Counted from the stretch's first letter, positions 45,931-58,107 are shown. The stretch: 64,000 bases of DNA from Haemonchus contortus (GCA_000469685.2 LS997566.1:3296925-3360924), one strand, 5' to 3'. The notes: generated by a model not told the origin, from the sequence alone. Program-made: numbers and translations.

Positions 45931-46503
45931 TACGACACAGTTCTTCATAGAAAATAGGCAAAGCGAATAAATCCAATCATAATATTTTTTTTTAAATATT
46001 ATCACATCCATTACAAGCTACCGTAGTATTTAATAAATTCAGTGAGATGGGACAGCGCTATGGGGTGTACTTCCATGGAAACGGTTAAATCATCTGCAGT
46101 ATTCAAGAATAAGAAACAGAAAAGTCGACGTTTTCAAATTCGTTGAGGAGTCTGTATAAGTGGGGTCCATATGATTATTTTATTATTACTTTTAAGGGTC
46201 CTGGAATTCTGCGTCGCTGTTTTTCCCTTTCCAGAAAGTCTGCAACGACTACATGGTCTAAGGAAGAATGAAAAGCTTGACTTGCTCGCTTGGAATCATC
46301 CACCTTCTCTCGTCTTCAGATTAAGTTGATATGAAGGCGACAAAAGCCCAACAAACCCGAGTGTTTCCTGGAAAAATGTTTGCTGGTTGTTTAAAATGCT
46401 GAAAGTACTCAGCCAGGTTGCCGGCTTCACCATTTGTGTCAGTCCTTCTCGAGTGAAGGATGATAGTAACAAATAGTATAATACGTGTAATAATAATTAG
46501 CGG
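45931..46503. other. Intergenic, nothing recognised
   Basis: No gene, repeat or RNA seen between the truncated SINE and the tRNA-like sequence. Confidence 0.35.
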
Positions 46504-46504
46504 G

Positions 46505-46576
46505 GTCTCGTAGTGTAAGGGATAAGAGCACGGTCCCCGGAATGGACAAGAACGGGTACGCGCCCCGTCCGAGACT
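46505..46576 (+). tRNA. tRNA-like sequence, probable tRNA pseudogene
   Basis: The fold has an acceptor stem GTCTCG/CGAGAC, a perfect 5 bp T stem ACGGG/CCCGT around the loop TACGCGC, and an anticodon-like hairpin GTCC-CCGGAAT-GGAC. The last would give anticodon GGA, but position 33 is C instead of T and the variable arm is short, unlike a true serine tRNA. The T loop lacks TTC. Total length (72) is tRNA-like. It is more likely a decayed tRNA or the head of a second SINE family. Confidence 0.35.
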
Positions 46577-47516
46577 GAAGTTTTGTCCATAAATCGCCAA
46601 CCTTGTGAAAATGAGAAAAATGTTGGGGACTGTCGTGAAATCCTGTTTCAGTTGTATTTTTAGTGTTGTTGTATACGGGCCTGAGGGCCATTAGGTCAGA
46701 GCGGGGGTTTCCCGTTCATAACGAGCGACACTTTATGCTGCACATCGGATCATGAAAGATCGAATCTTTAGGGATGTTCAACTCGCAAGAGCTCGCCGGA
46801 GGAGGAAAAACTGCCCTCATCCCATCAGTACAACACATTACTTGCCAAAGCATTCGGGTAGGAGAACCACATAGTTGCCTTTCTACCCACTTCACACCAA
46901 GCGAAAAATCTTTAATAACGACCCAAATTGTTCTCTACCAATCAGATTGAAGTGCTATTCTTAGCAAGGCAGTACTACAACCGTGGCTGTTAGAACGATA
47001 CCGAACGAATTTTTTCCAAATCTTCAGATTTAATTAGACCAGCCATATGAGGAGCGTCAAAAACTCCCATCAAATTCAAGAAGAAGCTTATAGTATCTTG
47101 GCTGGCACTAGTAATCATTTTCTCGGACTACATATACACTCGGGGGTACACTTCGAGATAACTTTAACTACCATTAATGGGCTGTGGGATATAGGTGTTG
47201 ATGCTAATTGCTTAACTGATGGCGATGAAAACGAGAAACCTTAAGAAATCCCCAAATATAAGACATACTGACATTTTTCGACCTAATCTTTGATGAGGGT
47301 GGACCGGGTGATGACGACGAAAGGCATGTTTGGACGATATGCCAGTCGCTACAGAGCAACATGTGTTATCTACTACCATGTATCAACTGGCTGGATTTAC
47401 AACGAACGTACTTTATTTTGAATGAATTCTGCCACTTCGAGACCCATATATAGGTCTCATGCGGAAGTTTGGACGTCCGAATCGGTTTCTTAGTCTTTGC
47501 GGCGTTCACTCTTACT

Positions 47517-47567
47517 CTTTAGTTCATGAGATGGCCATGCCCTACATGGCCATCTCAAGAACTAAAG
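47517..47567. repeat. 23 bp hairpin, one mismatch, 5-base loop
   Basis: The arms are CTTTAGTTCATGAGATGGCC plus ATG, and the inverse of CATGGCCATCTCAAGAACTA plus AAG, around the loop CCCTA. Confidence 0.85.
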
Positions 47568-48578
47568 ATTCTTATTCATAGCAAACCTCCGAAATCGTTC
47601 ATATTAAGAAACACGGTTTCGAGTGCTCCTCTAGAATTGGGAATCGATGACATGTCGCACTCCGCAGTCCATTGAAGAGCACTGTCAGCAGTCTTTCCGA
47701 TTTCTTCCTCTGATGAAGAGATGACTGATTAAGAGGAGAGCGCAGGAGGGATAGGTTTTGATCAGCAGGAACAATAAAATGCTCCTATGAGAACTATGAT
47801 AACAAGCGTTCCATCTGTAGTGCTTCTAAATTACACCCACGACGCTATATTCAAAGAGGTTCGCTACTGGTTGGAATTAGGACATATGTATGTACATTCG
47901 TGAACAACGTTATCATCAGGCCTCAACCTGCACAGAGCCGCATAAAGAATGACACTGTCAAGAAGATGCACTCACTTGTTTATTACTTACTGCGTATATA
48001 CAAACACGTGAGAGAAAAGAGAGCCCAATACATTAATGCCTCAATAGCAATCAAAACGGTAAACAACAAGAACAACAGCAACAAATTTCTCATCTATACA
48101 TAGAATGAATCAGCTCTCTTGTTCTACAGAACATCATTCTCCTGTTCTATCTCTAGTCATCTTTTATCTTAGACTATGGTTGCTGTGCCGCTGCAGAAGC
48201 CTCTGGGGACGGACGGTACCAATCATATTGATAAACAACAACAAAAACCACAGTATACCGTTCTCAAGAAATTCATTTTTGTTTCACTGAATATCATTTT
48301 TTGCCTCATTGACGTTCATCATATCTTTGATGTATGCCAATACCAATTAAAACCCAATACAGTACGTAACCGTAGAGCTAATTGTAAGGTCGTGAACATT
48401 TTCTCGAGTAGTTTCTTCCAGTACGGCTCCAAAACCTAGATGAAAGAATAGGGTTTAACAGCGTCGGAATAAGTTGAAGAATTGATAAAGTGGCAGAAAA
48501 GTAAGAGTTAAATTGAAGGTTGTAGTATGGGTTCGAGTTAGAAATAACAAGGTCATTTATTCAAAAAAAAAAAACGAT

Positions 48579-48619
48579 AGCCGAGCAGTCAGGGACATGT
48601 GGTCCCTGACTGCTCGGCT
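48579..48619. repeat. Perfect 18 bp hairpin, 5-base loop, after an A-tract
   Basis: The arms are AGCCGAGCAGTCAGGGAC and GTCCCTGACTGCTCGGCT around ATGTG. Twelve A residues end shortly before it (48563-48574). Confidence 0.9.
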
Positions 48620-48894
48620 GTGTGGGTATATCCATGAGGGCCACGGGTAAGACGATGTTGTAACGAAAGTCGTGCACTACAAAACATTTCAAAAAAGGTG
48701 GTAGTATCACAGCACCGACAGGATAGATTGACAGACCGCTGTTAGCTGCTGTCGATCGTCGTCAAAATGAAAATGATAGCAAGAGCAGCAGGCCCTGCGA
48801 TAAATGCTAGGAAGATTATTGCATGTTTTACATAAAAATTGCTTTATTTGGCCAGGGTCATGTAGCTTCAAAACGAACACAGTGACTGTCCTCG

Positions 48895-49075
48895 TCGTTG
48901 ATCAATCCCGTTCTTGGAATGCGCCTCGCCTCCCGCTTCCGGTGAGAATCTGGTGGCGTTTTGAGTAGAATCTATTCATCTACTTGCGGCGATCAGCCGA
49001 TTTTCCCAATCAGCGCTTTTATCTAGCTCGACGAGTCTTGTACCCATTGACCGACTACAGTTAGGTCGAACGCTG
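48895..49075 (-). mobile_element. Degenerate SINE copy 5
   Basis: Minus strand. Recognisable pieces are GATCAATCCCGTTCTTGGAA, GGTGAGAATCTGGTGGCG, ATCAGCCGATTTTCCC and CGACGAGTCTTGTACCCATT. It lies about 135 bases from a full copy in the opposite orientation. Confidence 0.65.
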
Positions 49076-49209
49076 ATCGGTCAGAACATCACTTGGAGCT
49101 ACGTAGACCATTTCGAGTGCGATTGCATGGCTCAAAAAAATACATGTCAAATTGCTTCCTCGATGCTCATCGCTGCCAACAATTTTGATGAGTCAATAAT
49201 GAGTTTGAT

Positions 49210-49490
49210 GGCGGGGGTGGTGTAATGGCAAGTGGCGCACTGTATCACACGCACGGTCAAGGGTTCGAATCCCAGATCGATGCCCGCCTGGGCCAACCAA
49301 GCCTTCCATCCATCCGGGGTCGATTAATCGGTACCAAAAAGCGCTGACTTGTACATCGGCTGGCCACCGCAAGTCATTGTAGAGGCCACACACGCACTCA
49401 TTACGCCACTACGATTCTGAATGGAAGTCGAGTGCGGAGGTGCATCCCTCAGACGGGATTGATTAACGCAAAAACCTTATCCTTTATACT
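49210..49490 (+). mobile_element. SINE copy 6, near full length
   Basis: This is the best copy for describing the family. The tRNA-like head is GGCGGGGGTGGTGTAATGGC then AAGTGGCGCAC, with a perfect B box GGTTCGAATCC. The unrelated body includes GGCCAACCAAGCCTTCCATC, ACTTGTACATCGGCTGGCCA and GCCACTACGATTCTGAATGG. The 3' tail is CAGACGGGATTGATTAACGC then AAAAACCTTATCCTTTATA. Polymerase III would transcribe it from the internal A and B boxes. Confidence 0.9.
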
Positions 49491-50468
49491 TTAATTAATA
49501 ATGAGTTAAAATCGAACTACAGTAATGGTACAGTAGAGGAGCTCAACAAACTACTGTAGTTGACCGCAGGCCACACGTAACATAACAAAGTAGAAACATC
49601 GCAGCAACTCTACAAAGTAATTTCTGTTTGTCAAATTTCCACACAAACACGAGATTTTATGACTTTCGGCAAACATAACAGTAATCACGAACTTAGCTCG
49701 GTTATCATAGCTTACTAAGGTCTTGGACTTTTACGAATTCCCAATTCAGCTTAGCAACAAAACGTATGCAGAAAGGAGGATGCAGTAGCATTTTTGTGGA
49801 ATGTCACAGCACATCATCAAAGGTATCTATGAAAAAAAGTGAAATAAGTTGATATAGCTGTATCACCGCCGTTTGCTCCGTGTTCCATTCCATGAAATCT
49901 TCGTTTAGACCATATGTCGACTTGCGGTCATTCCGATATTGCCTTACTGGATAAGATAGATACATATATATAAGTCATATTTAGATAAACAATAAACTGA
50001 AGGGGATGCCGATCTTAACTGGAAATGGTTTTTACAAGGTCCTTGTCGTGGGACTCTAGCGTGGGACTCCTTGGACCCAAAATTCAGGTATCAGGCTTTC
50101 CAGGAACAGCTTGGACAATACTTTTCTGAGCATCTTGAAGTAATTTTCCTCACTCTCAGCAGCATCGTAGAAATCTTGCCACATATATTCTTTTAGAGCG
50201 CCATCTCTGTAGTGACAACACCGACATTCCTCGCAATTCGGACAACAAGACAACAAGAGACACCTAGTTTCAGGATGATTTCGTGATGATGTCTTTGGTC
50301 TCCAAATCGCTCAGTATGGCATTAACTTCCAGCTGATCTCATTATGGTTGTGGTCAAGCTTTCTAGTTCCACTTGCTCCATGTCTTCCGTATCTATGCCG
50401 TGCTACACGGTACCTCTTGTATTAGTTCGTGGTCGCTGCAACAAATGCACCTTGAACTCCCCGAAGGA

Positions 50469-50623
50469 GAGTTTACAATTTTCTAAGAAACTATAAATTC
50501 TGATAGTCTTTTGGTAAGCCCTCCCAGGTAGTCCTCCCGTGCCAGATTCAGCAATGGTCCCGAACAAGAGTTTACAATCTTCCAAGATGCTCTCAATTCT
50601 GATAGTCTTTTGGTAAGCCCTCC
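50469..50623. repeat. Two diverged direct repeats about 99 bases apart
   Basis: GAGTTTACAATTTTCTAAGA and GAGTTTACAATCTTCCAAGA each lead into TCTGATAGTCTTTTGGTAAG then CCCTCC. On the minus strand both are open and give RAYQKTIRIYSFLENCKLSF and RAYQKTIRIESILEDCKLLF. Confidence 0.8.
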
Positions 50624-53600
50624 TTATGTGATTCCTCGGCAATTTCGATACATCTGAACTCGGATTTAGAATTAATCCTTTTATTCTCTGAGCAATCGGC
50701 GGTTGCCTCTTCTTTCTTAAAATTTGTCGGTTCAGCGGATGAATCTAATGCAGACACCTAAACCAGTCATTTCCCACGTATTGAACTCACTCTATCAACA
50801 AGAAGCTCAATGTGCAACAACAACATTGCCTACTCTCCCATGTGTTTACGACGCAACCCCACACGAGTGCAGCTTTTTGGCTTCACGTACCCTTCTGCCT
50901 CGGCTTCACCTTTGCGGTACCGTGCAGCTACATATGGGCTTCATTCATGAGCCGGATTCAGAAATTTCTCTAATGCATTCCTTCCCAAGAGCAGTGATGG
51001 GAGCTTCAGTTCCATGTCGATCATGGTAGGAGCTTTTGAGTTTTATGGGGACTAACACACAACAAAAGTATGTTAAGGAAATAAGCTTGACCGTATTGGA
51101 CAACACATTATAGTGTGACTTGGTTCCAGCCCTCATTATCCTATAAAATCTATTTCCCATGGCGACTCATCTGTGAACCTTAGGCTTTCTTTTCCCTCCT
51201 ATAGACAGGCCTGACCGCTAGACTGAATTGCCTTTCAATTTCCTGTGCTTCCTCGTTATCCTTCCATTGAGTCATTTACCCTTGACTCTGAAATGGAAAT
51301 CATTGATTCGCAGTTGCAATCTAGATGTTGTCCTAGAACAATGGGCAAGAACATGAGTGCCCTATCAGGTGAACCGGCTTGGCCTTAGAGTTAATGTTGG
51401 GACTAGACTGCACGGATGACTAGGGGTGTCCAATTTGCTTGCCTGCTCTTCGTTAAGGTCAAGACATTCCGTGAAAACAAAGGGTTTCAACAAGGAGTGT
51501 AAACTCCTTGCACCCAGCGCTAGCAGATCCGGATTAGATCGACCTTCCAGTTCTCAACTCGTCATAGACATTCACGCGGGATCCGCCGATCGTGAGACAT
51601 ACTCAAAATGTGGAGTTACGATTGCATGTGTTCTTACCTACAATTTCTTTTTGTCGATAGAGTATCAGATGACTTTTGTTACTGGTTATGTTATTTGTAT
51701 TCCAATGGAGGCGTTGTTCCGTATTCGGCAAATAGGATGCTGATGTTCGCATAGTACCCCAGGAAGCAGCAAATATCTATGATCACCTCTTGGTGAAGAG
51801 GGAAGCTGTGAATAACTCGACCCACCCTAATGATTTCACGAGACCGCTCACATGATTACTCGATGGTTTCGCAATGGATGCAGCCAGGCGCGTGAAACAA
51901 CCACCCCACACGAGCAGCCTGCCTGTCGCCGAGGATGCCCACTTGCATTTGCATCATGGCTGGGCTCTTTCTACCTCAAACACACATAACGAAATCCACT
52001 CTTCTTGTGGTGTTGTGAGTCACCCAAACAGGGCCTTTCGAGTCATTCTTTCCTGAATGAGTCACCTCGTATCGATGTAGTCTGCAGCGCTAGTTGTTAC
52101 GCTATTTCACCGGATGCCCGTCTGTTAGGGGGTGTGTGCTGAGTCATTCCACACAACGTCTGAATATAAAAGACCGACCGCCTGACTCAACACGTTCATT
52201 GGTGCTACCTATGCCCAACAGTAACCCCCTCCCACATGATATCACGGAACACACGCTATCAGGAACACGTTAATCCTCCTATTCTGTCACTATTTTGGCT
52301 CCAAGTTAATATTTGGCTCCAAGTTAATTCTTATATTCCGCCCTGAACTCTGACCCCCGAGGGTCTTACCTTTGTACCTTCTGGAAAACATCAAGGAATG
52401 CAATTTCTTTAGAAATGCATATCCTCTAAGCAGGTAAGGATTCATATTCGAATTCACATTCATTGCCATTGTTGCGCCGTGACTATTTCGGTACAATATA
52501 AATTGGCTAATTTCATCTGTGGGCATTGATACATATGGCTGTTTCGGAAATTATTGTCCTTTTCGCATTGTTTCTTTTTTGTTCCAGTTTCTTCATTAAA
52601 CAACCCCCTCTCCGTATTCCTCCTCCTCTTTTTCTTCGTATTTTGTACTCAGCAAAGGTACCGCATAATATAAGGCCGAATCTTTGCTAGTACAAGCTAC
52701 GTGGAATCAAGATACCGGTTTACTACTTCCTGGTTACGAACATCCTCTTCGGAGATTTCTGTGTTCGTCATATAGATTCTATTCATTATACTCGTGATTT
52801 TTCGATTTTTTTTCTTGCACTGGGCGTTAGGTCATCGATTTCAAGCATCGATAGTACCGAAATAAACAGTCTTTGAGCGAAACGTCGAATCTGATCATGT
52901 TGTCAAAAGGATTTCATTTTAAGAAAGCCATCCTTCAGCCCGAACGTTGTTGTGACTCTAGCAAGCAGCGGTGAAAGCAGAACCTCTCTACACGAACTTC
53001 TTGGGGGTGAAGCGTTAGTTATAAAGCGATGAGTAATATCGTGGAAACTAGGTGGCCGAGTTAGTAGGCTAGCACTGGTAATACTGTTGGAACCAAATGT
53101 TTCTACAGTCTGAGTCCTTTGTTTCCCCTTTCCCCTCTTTCCCTATTCTTACCGCGTTTTATTCAGGTTGGAGCGATCCAACATAAGGGAAGCACTCAAA
53201 GGAAGAACTAATATCAAAAGAGAAGTAAACGACAAAAACGAAGAGGGAATAAAGAGAAGAAAAGAGAAGAGAATCGCCGGAAGGAAAACCGTTGCTGAAA
53301 AGAGATGAGGACAAAATGCGATGCTCTGGAAATACATGGTCCCCAAGGGTGGTGGAACTTCTCTCCACATTCTTACGGCCAGGGACAGTGGTTCCGTGGC
53401 GACTGTTATATCCTTTCATTGAGAATTCAAATCTTTCCCTTCATAACGCGCGATCGCGTGCGGAGAGCGCGACACGCCGTTCGGGGAGAACATACCACAC
53501 CCGTAGCCCATGAGCGCTAGGGTCGATCACGGGGACGTCGTACCCCAAGTTCCATTGCAGTATTTGTTTCAGGATACAGAAGAAGAACCCAGGTATGTTG

Positions 53601-53878
53601 CGTGTCGTTTGAAAGCGAAAAGGTTTCAAGGCCAGGCCGATAAAATATTCCCTTATTTGTATTTTCTTGTGTGAAACGAATTCATTTGATTGGCAAAATA
53701 GGCGCGTTGGCTTGATTCGACTTTCAGTTTTACACCTACCGTTCCAATTGGAGGGTAATTTCCTTGGATGCTTGTCCTTTGAATTGTTCTGACTAATCTC
53801 CTGTAAAAGATAGAAATTCTAGTCGTCATGGTGTAGTTTATAGAAAAGGATGCTGCTGGACCTCTATCGACTTCAAGA

Positions 53879-53942
53879 AAAAGGATTTCACCATCGCAGA
53901 TAACGTTGGGAAAAGGATTTCACCATCGCAGATAACGTTGGC
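53879..53942. repeat. 32 bp tandem duplication
   Basis: AAAAGGATTTCACCATCGCA followed by GATAACGTTGG occurs twice with a period of 32. Confidence 0.9.
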
Positions 53943-54600
53943 GGTTTGAAATGTTGTCAGGACGACTATTTCATCACGTGCCCCACGTCATGGTGATGAC
54001 TAAAAGGTCACATGAGAACTCCTCTGTTTACGAGTGTGGAATCTTGCACCCGGGCGGTATGCCCACACCCACCGCATGTGGGATAACGGATTGAAAGGTT
54101 AAGCTGTTAATTTTCTGTGGTAATTGCCGTAACCCACTACCACTTTAGACCTGCAACCGTACGGATTTAGTTCCAATATAGGCCATTTCTGATTAAAATT
54201 TCATCGTACGGGTCATTATGGAAGGAGTCAGATGTACCATACTATTGCAACAAATGCCTAGGATAGGAAGCGAAGAGGAAAACAAATGAACATCATCTTG
54301 ATAGGATTCTATCTAAATCATCCTGTTGCAATCAGCATCACTTTCAGATCCGAACGTCTAGGCTTTTTTTTATTGTAGGATTCGTAGACTCAAAAGTTCT
54401 CTTCGTAAAGTTTCCGACTAGAACGCTTTCAAAGGCTTCCTGAAATTAACGAGGTCAACACGCCAAAATTAGTCTATCTTACACCTGTTTATAACACTTT
54501 TGTTTTTTGTTTAAAGATAAGAAACAAACCGAAAGAATAAGCGCTGCGGTTACATCCAACGCCAGCAACAGTTCCGTAGAGCAGACAGGAATACTAAGTT

Positions 54601-54629
54601 CCCCCCCCCCCCCCTCCCCCCCCTCCCTC
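54601..54629. repeat. C-rich homopolymer tract
   Basis: A 29-base run of C interrupted by a few T residues; prone to sequencing error. Confidence 0.9.
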
Positions 54630-55126
54630 AAGCGGGGGTGAGCAGCTTTAGAGCAACTACTTCTCAAGCGGCTACGAAAGTATTCAAGAAAGGACCGCCA
54701 CCACTGCTCTGGAACAACGGTTCGGCAGTTCGCAAGTAGTGCAAATGGGGAAAAGAGACCCCAGAGTGCTCTTCAGACCTAATCTCTTTGAACAGAGGTG
54801 TATGAGTTCGATCGTGGTGGTACTTACTTTCAGGTTATAGTAACATCACAGTAGTCATGAAGTTATGTCTGAGTATGCTCGTGCTCAATGTACACCCCAT
54901 ATCAAGGGAATATTAGGCCTTTAGCATTCATCATGCACCTTTTAGCATCGCATTGCAGGTGAAGCATGTTTACAGTACACTTTTTTTTAGCACGGACCAT
55001 GTGTGTGCTGTATAAGTAAGTATCGATTACTGTGGCGTCTGCAGAATTCTGCTGACTTTGCTAAACATAACTAGCTATGGCTTGTTTTATTGTTACGTAA
55101 TAGACCGAATCACAGTTCTTGTTCAG

Positions 55127-55267
55127 GAAGGTTCAACTTGCGGTGCACACTGTAACGTAGGATGCGTTCAGACGCCGAAAGCCAAAGCCGAAACAACTAT
55201 AGATCCAAATGTTGTCGAAAACTTTCAGCAATTTCAATTTATTCCGAAGACATTTTTAGGAAAATAG
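55127..55267 (+). CDS. Orphan terminal exon, small Cys-containing peptide
   Basis: A good acceptor (TTCTTGTTCAG, ending 55126) precedes 46 codons ending in TAG. The product starts EGSTCGAHCNVGCVQTPKAK and ends QFQFIPKTFLGK. Three cysteines cluster near the start. I could not place an upstream exon: candidate segments near 54840-55040 do not join in phase. Unknown family. Confidence 0.35.
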   Translation, partial: EGSTCGAHCNVGCVQTPKAKAETTIDPNVVENFQQFQFIPKTFLGK

Positions 55268-56942
55268 ACTCCATGCAAACTTTCTACTCACGCAAGGACT
55301 CGAGAGTTTTAAGTTTTTTCCTGTCAACCCCGAAGGAGATACTTTCAGCTCACACTTTCCTAAACGCTAAGGAATATCGGTGTAGGTATAGATGGATGTA
55401 GGTGTATGATGTGTACGAAGAATAGGAATTGAAAATTCCCTGTGGTTGCAAACCAGATGGATTTATTCAGTTACGTGATTCTTACAGAACAATAGATAAG
55501 CTCAACAGAAACTTCAAGCTCCTTATAAATTCAAGGCTGTAGACTGGTTCTGAGCAGCAGAGAGCCATTGATCTCTTCAATGGAAAAACTTCAAAAAACC
55601 TAAACAAATCGGTTGTTTTTGCTTTTTGTTTTGTTTTTGTTAGCCCATTGATTTTCTAGAGTAATAGTGTTGAATCTTCACAACGATGTCAGGACAATTC
55701 AATGAGGAATCTTCCTCGCTGAAACCCTTGTGTTTGTAGTGTGCTTAGTCCGCTTCATTGTTCGTTCGTATGCGTCACCGTACACAAATAAACAACATAA
55801 TTTACAAATGTGTCATAGTGTTGTATGAAACATGAAGAGAACATCACAGAGAATGACCAGGTTTTAGCTAACATACTCTCAAAGAAGGCATAGAAAGGAG
55901 TTAATGCATCGGTAATGCATGCTCTTTGTCTAACCAAACGGACTGCGCTTCATTCATTGTATTCTTCACTGTTTTGCTAATTCTGAACAACATTGTTTAC
56001 TATTGTTCATTTCCGTAATACAATAAACACAAACTTCCTGCATGAAGAATTATGCAGTGAGAAATACCTCTAGTTGTGTATTATTTCACCGTGGCTATTT
56101 GATTTTTATCAAAGCACCGTTACTTGCCCTTCCTACTTATCAGGGTGGTGAGACAACTGCACGCGTTACCGGGGGCCACCTGGTCAGCTCCTCCAGAAGC
56201 GATGGGACTACCCATCATCTCTAGAATAGCAAAGTGATAACACACAAAATAAATACATGAAAGAAGAATATGAACTCGATCACATCTGGCGTTGGTCACC
56301 CCAGTCCCATACCTGCCGATCAGTTAAAGGAAAATCAATAGTTCGGTCTTGTAATAGGATTTAATGGAAAATAGAGTGATCGTCTTTGAGCATGAAAACA
56401 AGTGTGCGTCTGAAATCTGCCGAACAGCTGTTCGACTGAAAACAAAGAACGGTGCTGCTCAGGGGCCGTAAGGTTTGCTCCCCCGAACAGGGGAGGGTCC
56501 CCTAGTACCACCCAGTATAGCAACAAGCACTGCTGTGTCGTCGGAGAAAAGCCAGGGAAGTTAACAGATTTTTTTCTTCCCGTGTTGCAGTAGATAATTA
56601 GATTGCCTCACGAGTACAATGTTGCTTACTGTGGTTTTTCCTGATGCACAGCATCCCTCCACATTCGACTGAGGGTGAATTATTGCTGCACATGGTTACT
56701 TCGTCGGTTCATTTTTCCTAGTTGAGCGAGATTCCTACTGAAAATATTGACAGATTCAAAACGACCATCCGGTAACACCACTTATCTCTATCGGAGGAGC
56801 CATGTGATAGAGCGGATGTGAAAATTTGTCATTCGGAGTTGTTCAGAGTGCAAACTAGATTTTCTGGTCACATGATTTTGTCGAGTCACAGAAATGATAA
56901 ACAGATGTTGTACATGTAATCACGGATTATTGAAGTAGTCTT
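55268..56942. other. Intergenic, nothing recognised
   Basis: No coding exon, RNA gene or repeat family member was recognised in this 1.7 kb. Confidence 0.35.
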
Positions 56943-57233
56943 AAGGATAAAGCCTTTTGGCATCAATCAATCCCGTCTGAGGGATGCGCCCTGCAACCGG
57001 CTTCCATTCAGAATCGTAACGGCGTAATGAATGCGTACGTAGCCTACACAATGACTTGCGATGGCCAGCTGATGTACAAGCAGTGCTTTTATCCACCCGG
57101 ACCAGTATAGTACCAATTATTCGTTTCAGAGGGATGGAAGGCTCGGTTGGCCCGGGCGAATAACGAGCCAGGGTCCAAACCCGTGGCCGTGCATGTGAGA
57201 TGGTGCACCACTTAACGCTACATCGCCACCGCC
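56943..57233 (-). mobile_element. SINE copy 7, near full length
   Basis: Minus strand. Tail complement GGATAAAGCCTTTTGGCATC, body GAATCGTAACGGCGTAATGA and ACTTGCGATGGCCAGCTGAT, and a head complement ending CATCGCCACCGCCC. The B-box region is damaged (GGGTCCAAACCCG). Confidence 0.85.
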
Positions 57234-57976
57234 CAATTAATATGATCTTCTATTTAATCCAATGCGTAACATAGTCGTCAAGAATGATGCTCAAATGGGG
57301 ATATTCATTAAAAAAGCTCCGTTATCGATGACGGCAACCAGATTTGTGGAGTGCCTTCTTCCAGAGTCACGTGAGAATTCTTAGACGCAGGTAAAAAATG
57401 CATGCGTCACTCGAGCATAATCTAAAGTCTGACGCTCACCGGCATGCCAATGTGTACCAGTTGCGAAACGGCCAAGTGACTCTAGCTTTTTTCCTGTTTT
57501 CCAACGTTGTCTGTCTGCAAAGTCTTCGACAAACCAATTTGGTTCATCTGGGAAGAAGAGGAACTAGAGCATCCACACCAAGCAGAACGTTACGGCTTAT
57601 GGCTGAGGCGGTATGTTACTCAAGGGTGCCTCTCAATGGTAGAGGTGAAACGCTAGAGCAGGGTAGTGTGTGATCTTGTACCCAAGAGTTGAACGTCCAA
57701 TGGATGATTAAGGTGATTACCGAGTGCAAGCTTGCGATCGTGGGAGTCCGAGTGCGATGTTCGTCACTTCAAAGTAATGCATTTACTGCTTTTATAGTCC
57801 GCAAAAGAGCGAGCGCGCGAGCCAGCCGCGGGCTACTCCTCCGGCGGTATCGACTAAGATTCAGTCTTAAACAAAGGGCAAGCGCTGCCCCAATCGCTCA
57901 CTCGCTAGCGCGCTCGGCGGCGGCGGCCAAATCGTGGACTATGAAAGCAGCCATTGACTTACCGATTCCATGCTAC
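57234..57976. other. Intergenic; contains MITE copy 2
   Basis: Apart from the MITE at about 57777-57956 nothing is recognised. Confidence 0.35.
57777..57956. mobile_element. MITE copy 2
   Basis: Same family as 29617-29785. The left end is CTGCTTTTATAGTCCGC, the right end ATCGTGGACTATGAAAGCAG then CCATTG. GC-rich arms (GAGCGAGCGCGCGAGCC and GCTCACTCGCTAGCGCGCTC) pair imperfectly. Confidence 0.7.
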
Positions 57977-58107
57977 CTCAGAATGTCATTAAGATGTAGT
58001 ATGCGTTGAAAGTCGTACTTTCCATGAACCTTCGTCGAATTCTGATTAAGGATCGATTTTCCAAACAGAACAACAACACAATCGAGGGCTATTTTCACCG
58101 GCTTCAT
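57977..58107 (-). CDS. Orphan exon, weakly dynein-heavy-chain-like
   Basis: A strong acceptor (CTTTCTCTTGCAG) and a GTAGCA donor bound 131 bases translating as MKPVKIALDCVVVLFGKSIL and onward to KYDFQRILHLNDILR. The pattern (hydrophobic helix with Cys, then F-x-x-x-L-x-x-D-I) recalls the segment before the stalk of dynein heavy chains (PPxxVRxxMExVCxLL...). I found no neighbouring dynein exons. MITE copy 2 ends 21 bases beyond the donor. It could be a pseudogene scrap or one exon of a larger gene. Confidence 0.3.

Larger units (their letters stand above)
46577..48894. other. Gene-poor stretch with two hairpins
   Basis: It holds the hairpins at 47517-47567 and 48579-48619. No coding exon was recognised. 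Confidence 0.35.
49491..55126. other. Long gene-poor stretch
   Basis: About 5.6 kb with no recognised gene. It holds a diverged direct repeat (50469-50623), a 32 bp tandem duplication (53879-53942) and a C-rich tract (54601-54629). Minus-strand open frames near 50056-50256 and 50403-50642 look somewhat protein-like (NCEECRCCHYRDGALKEYMW) but have no identifiable family. Confidence 0.35.
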
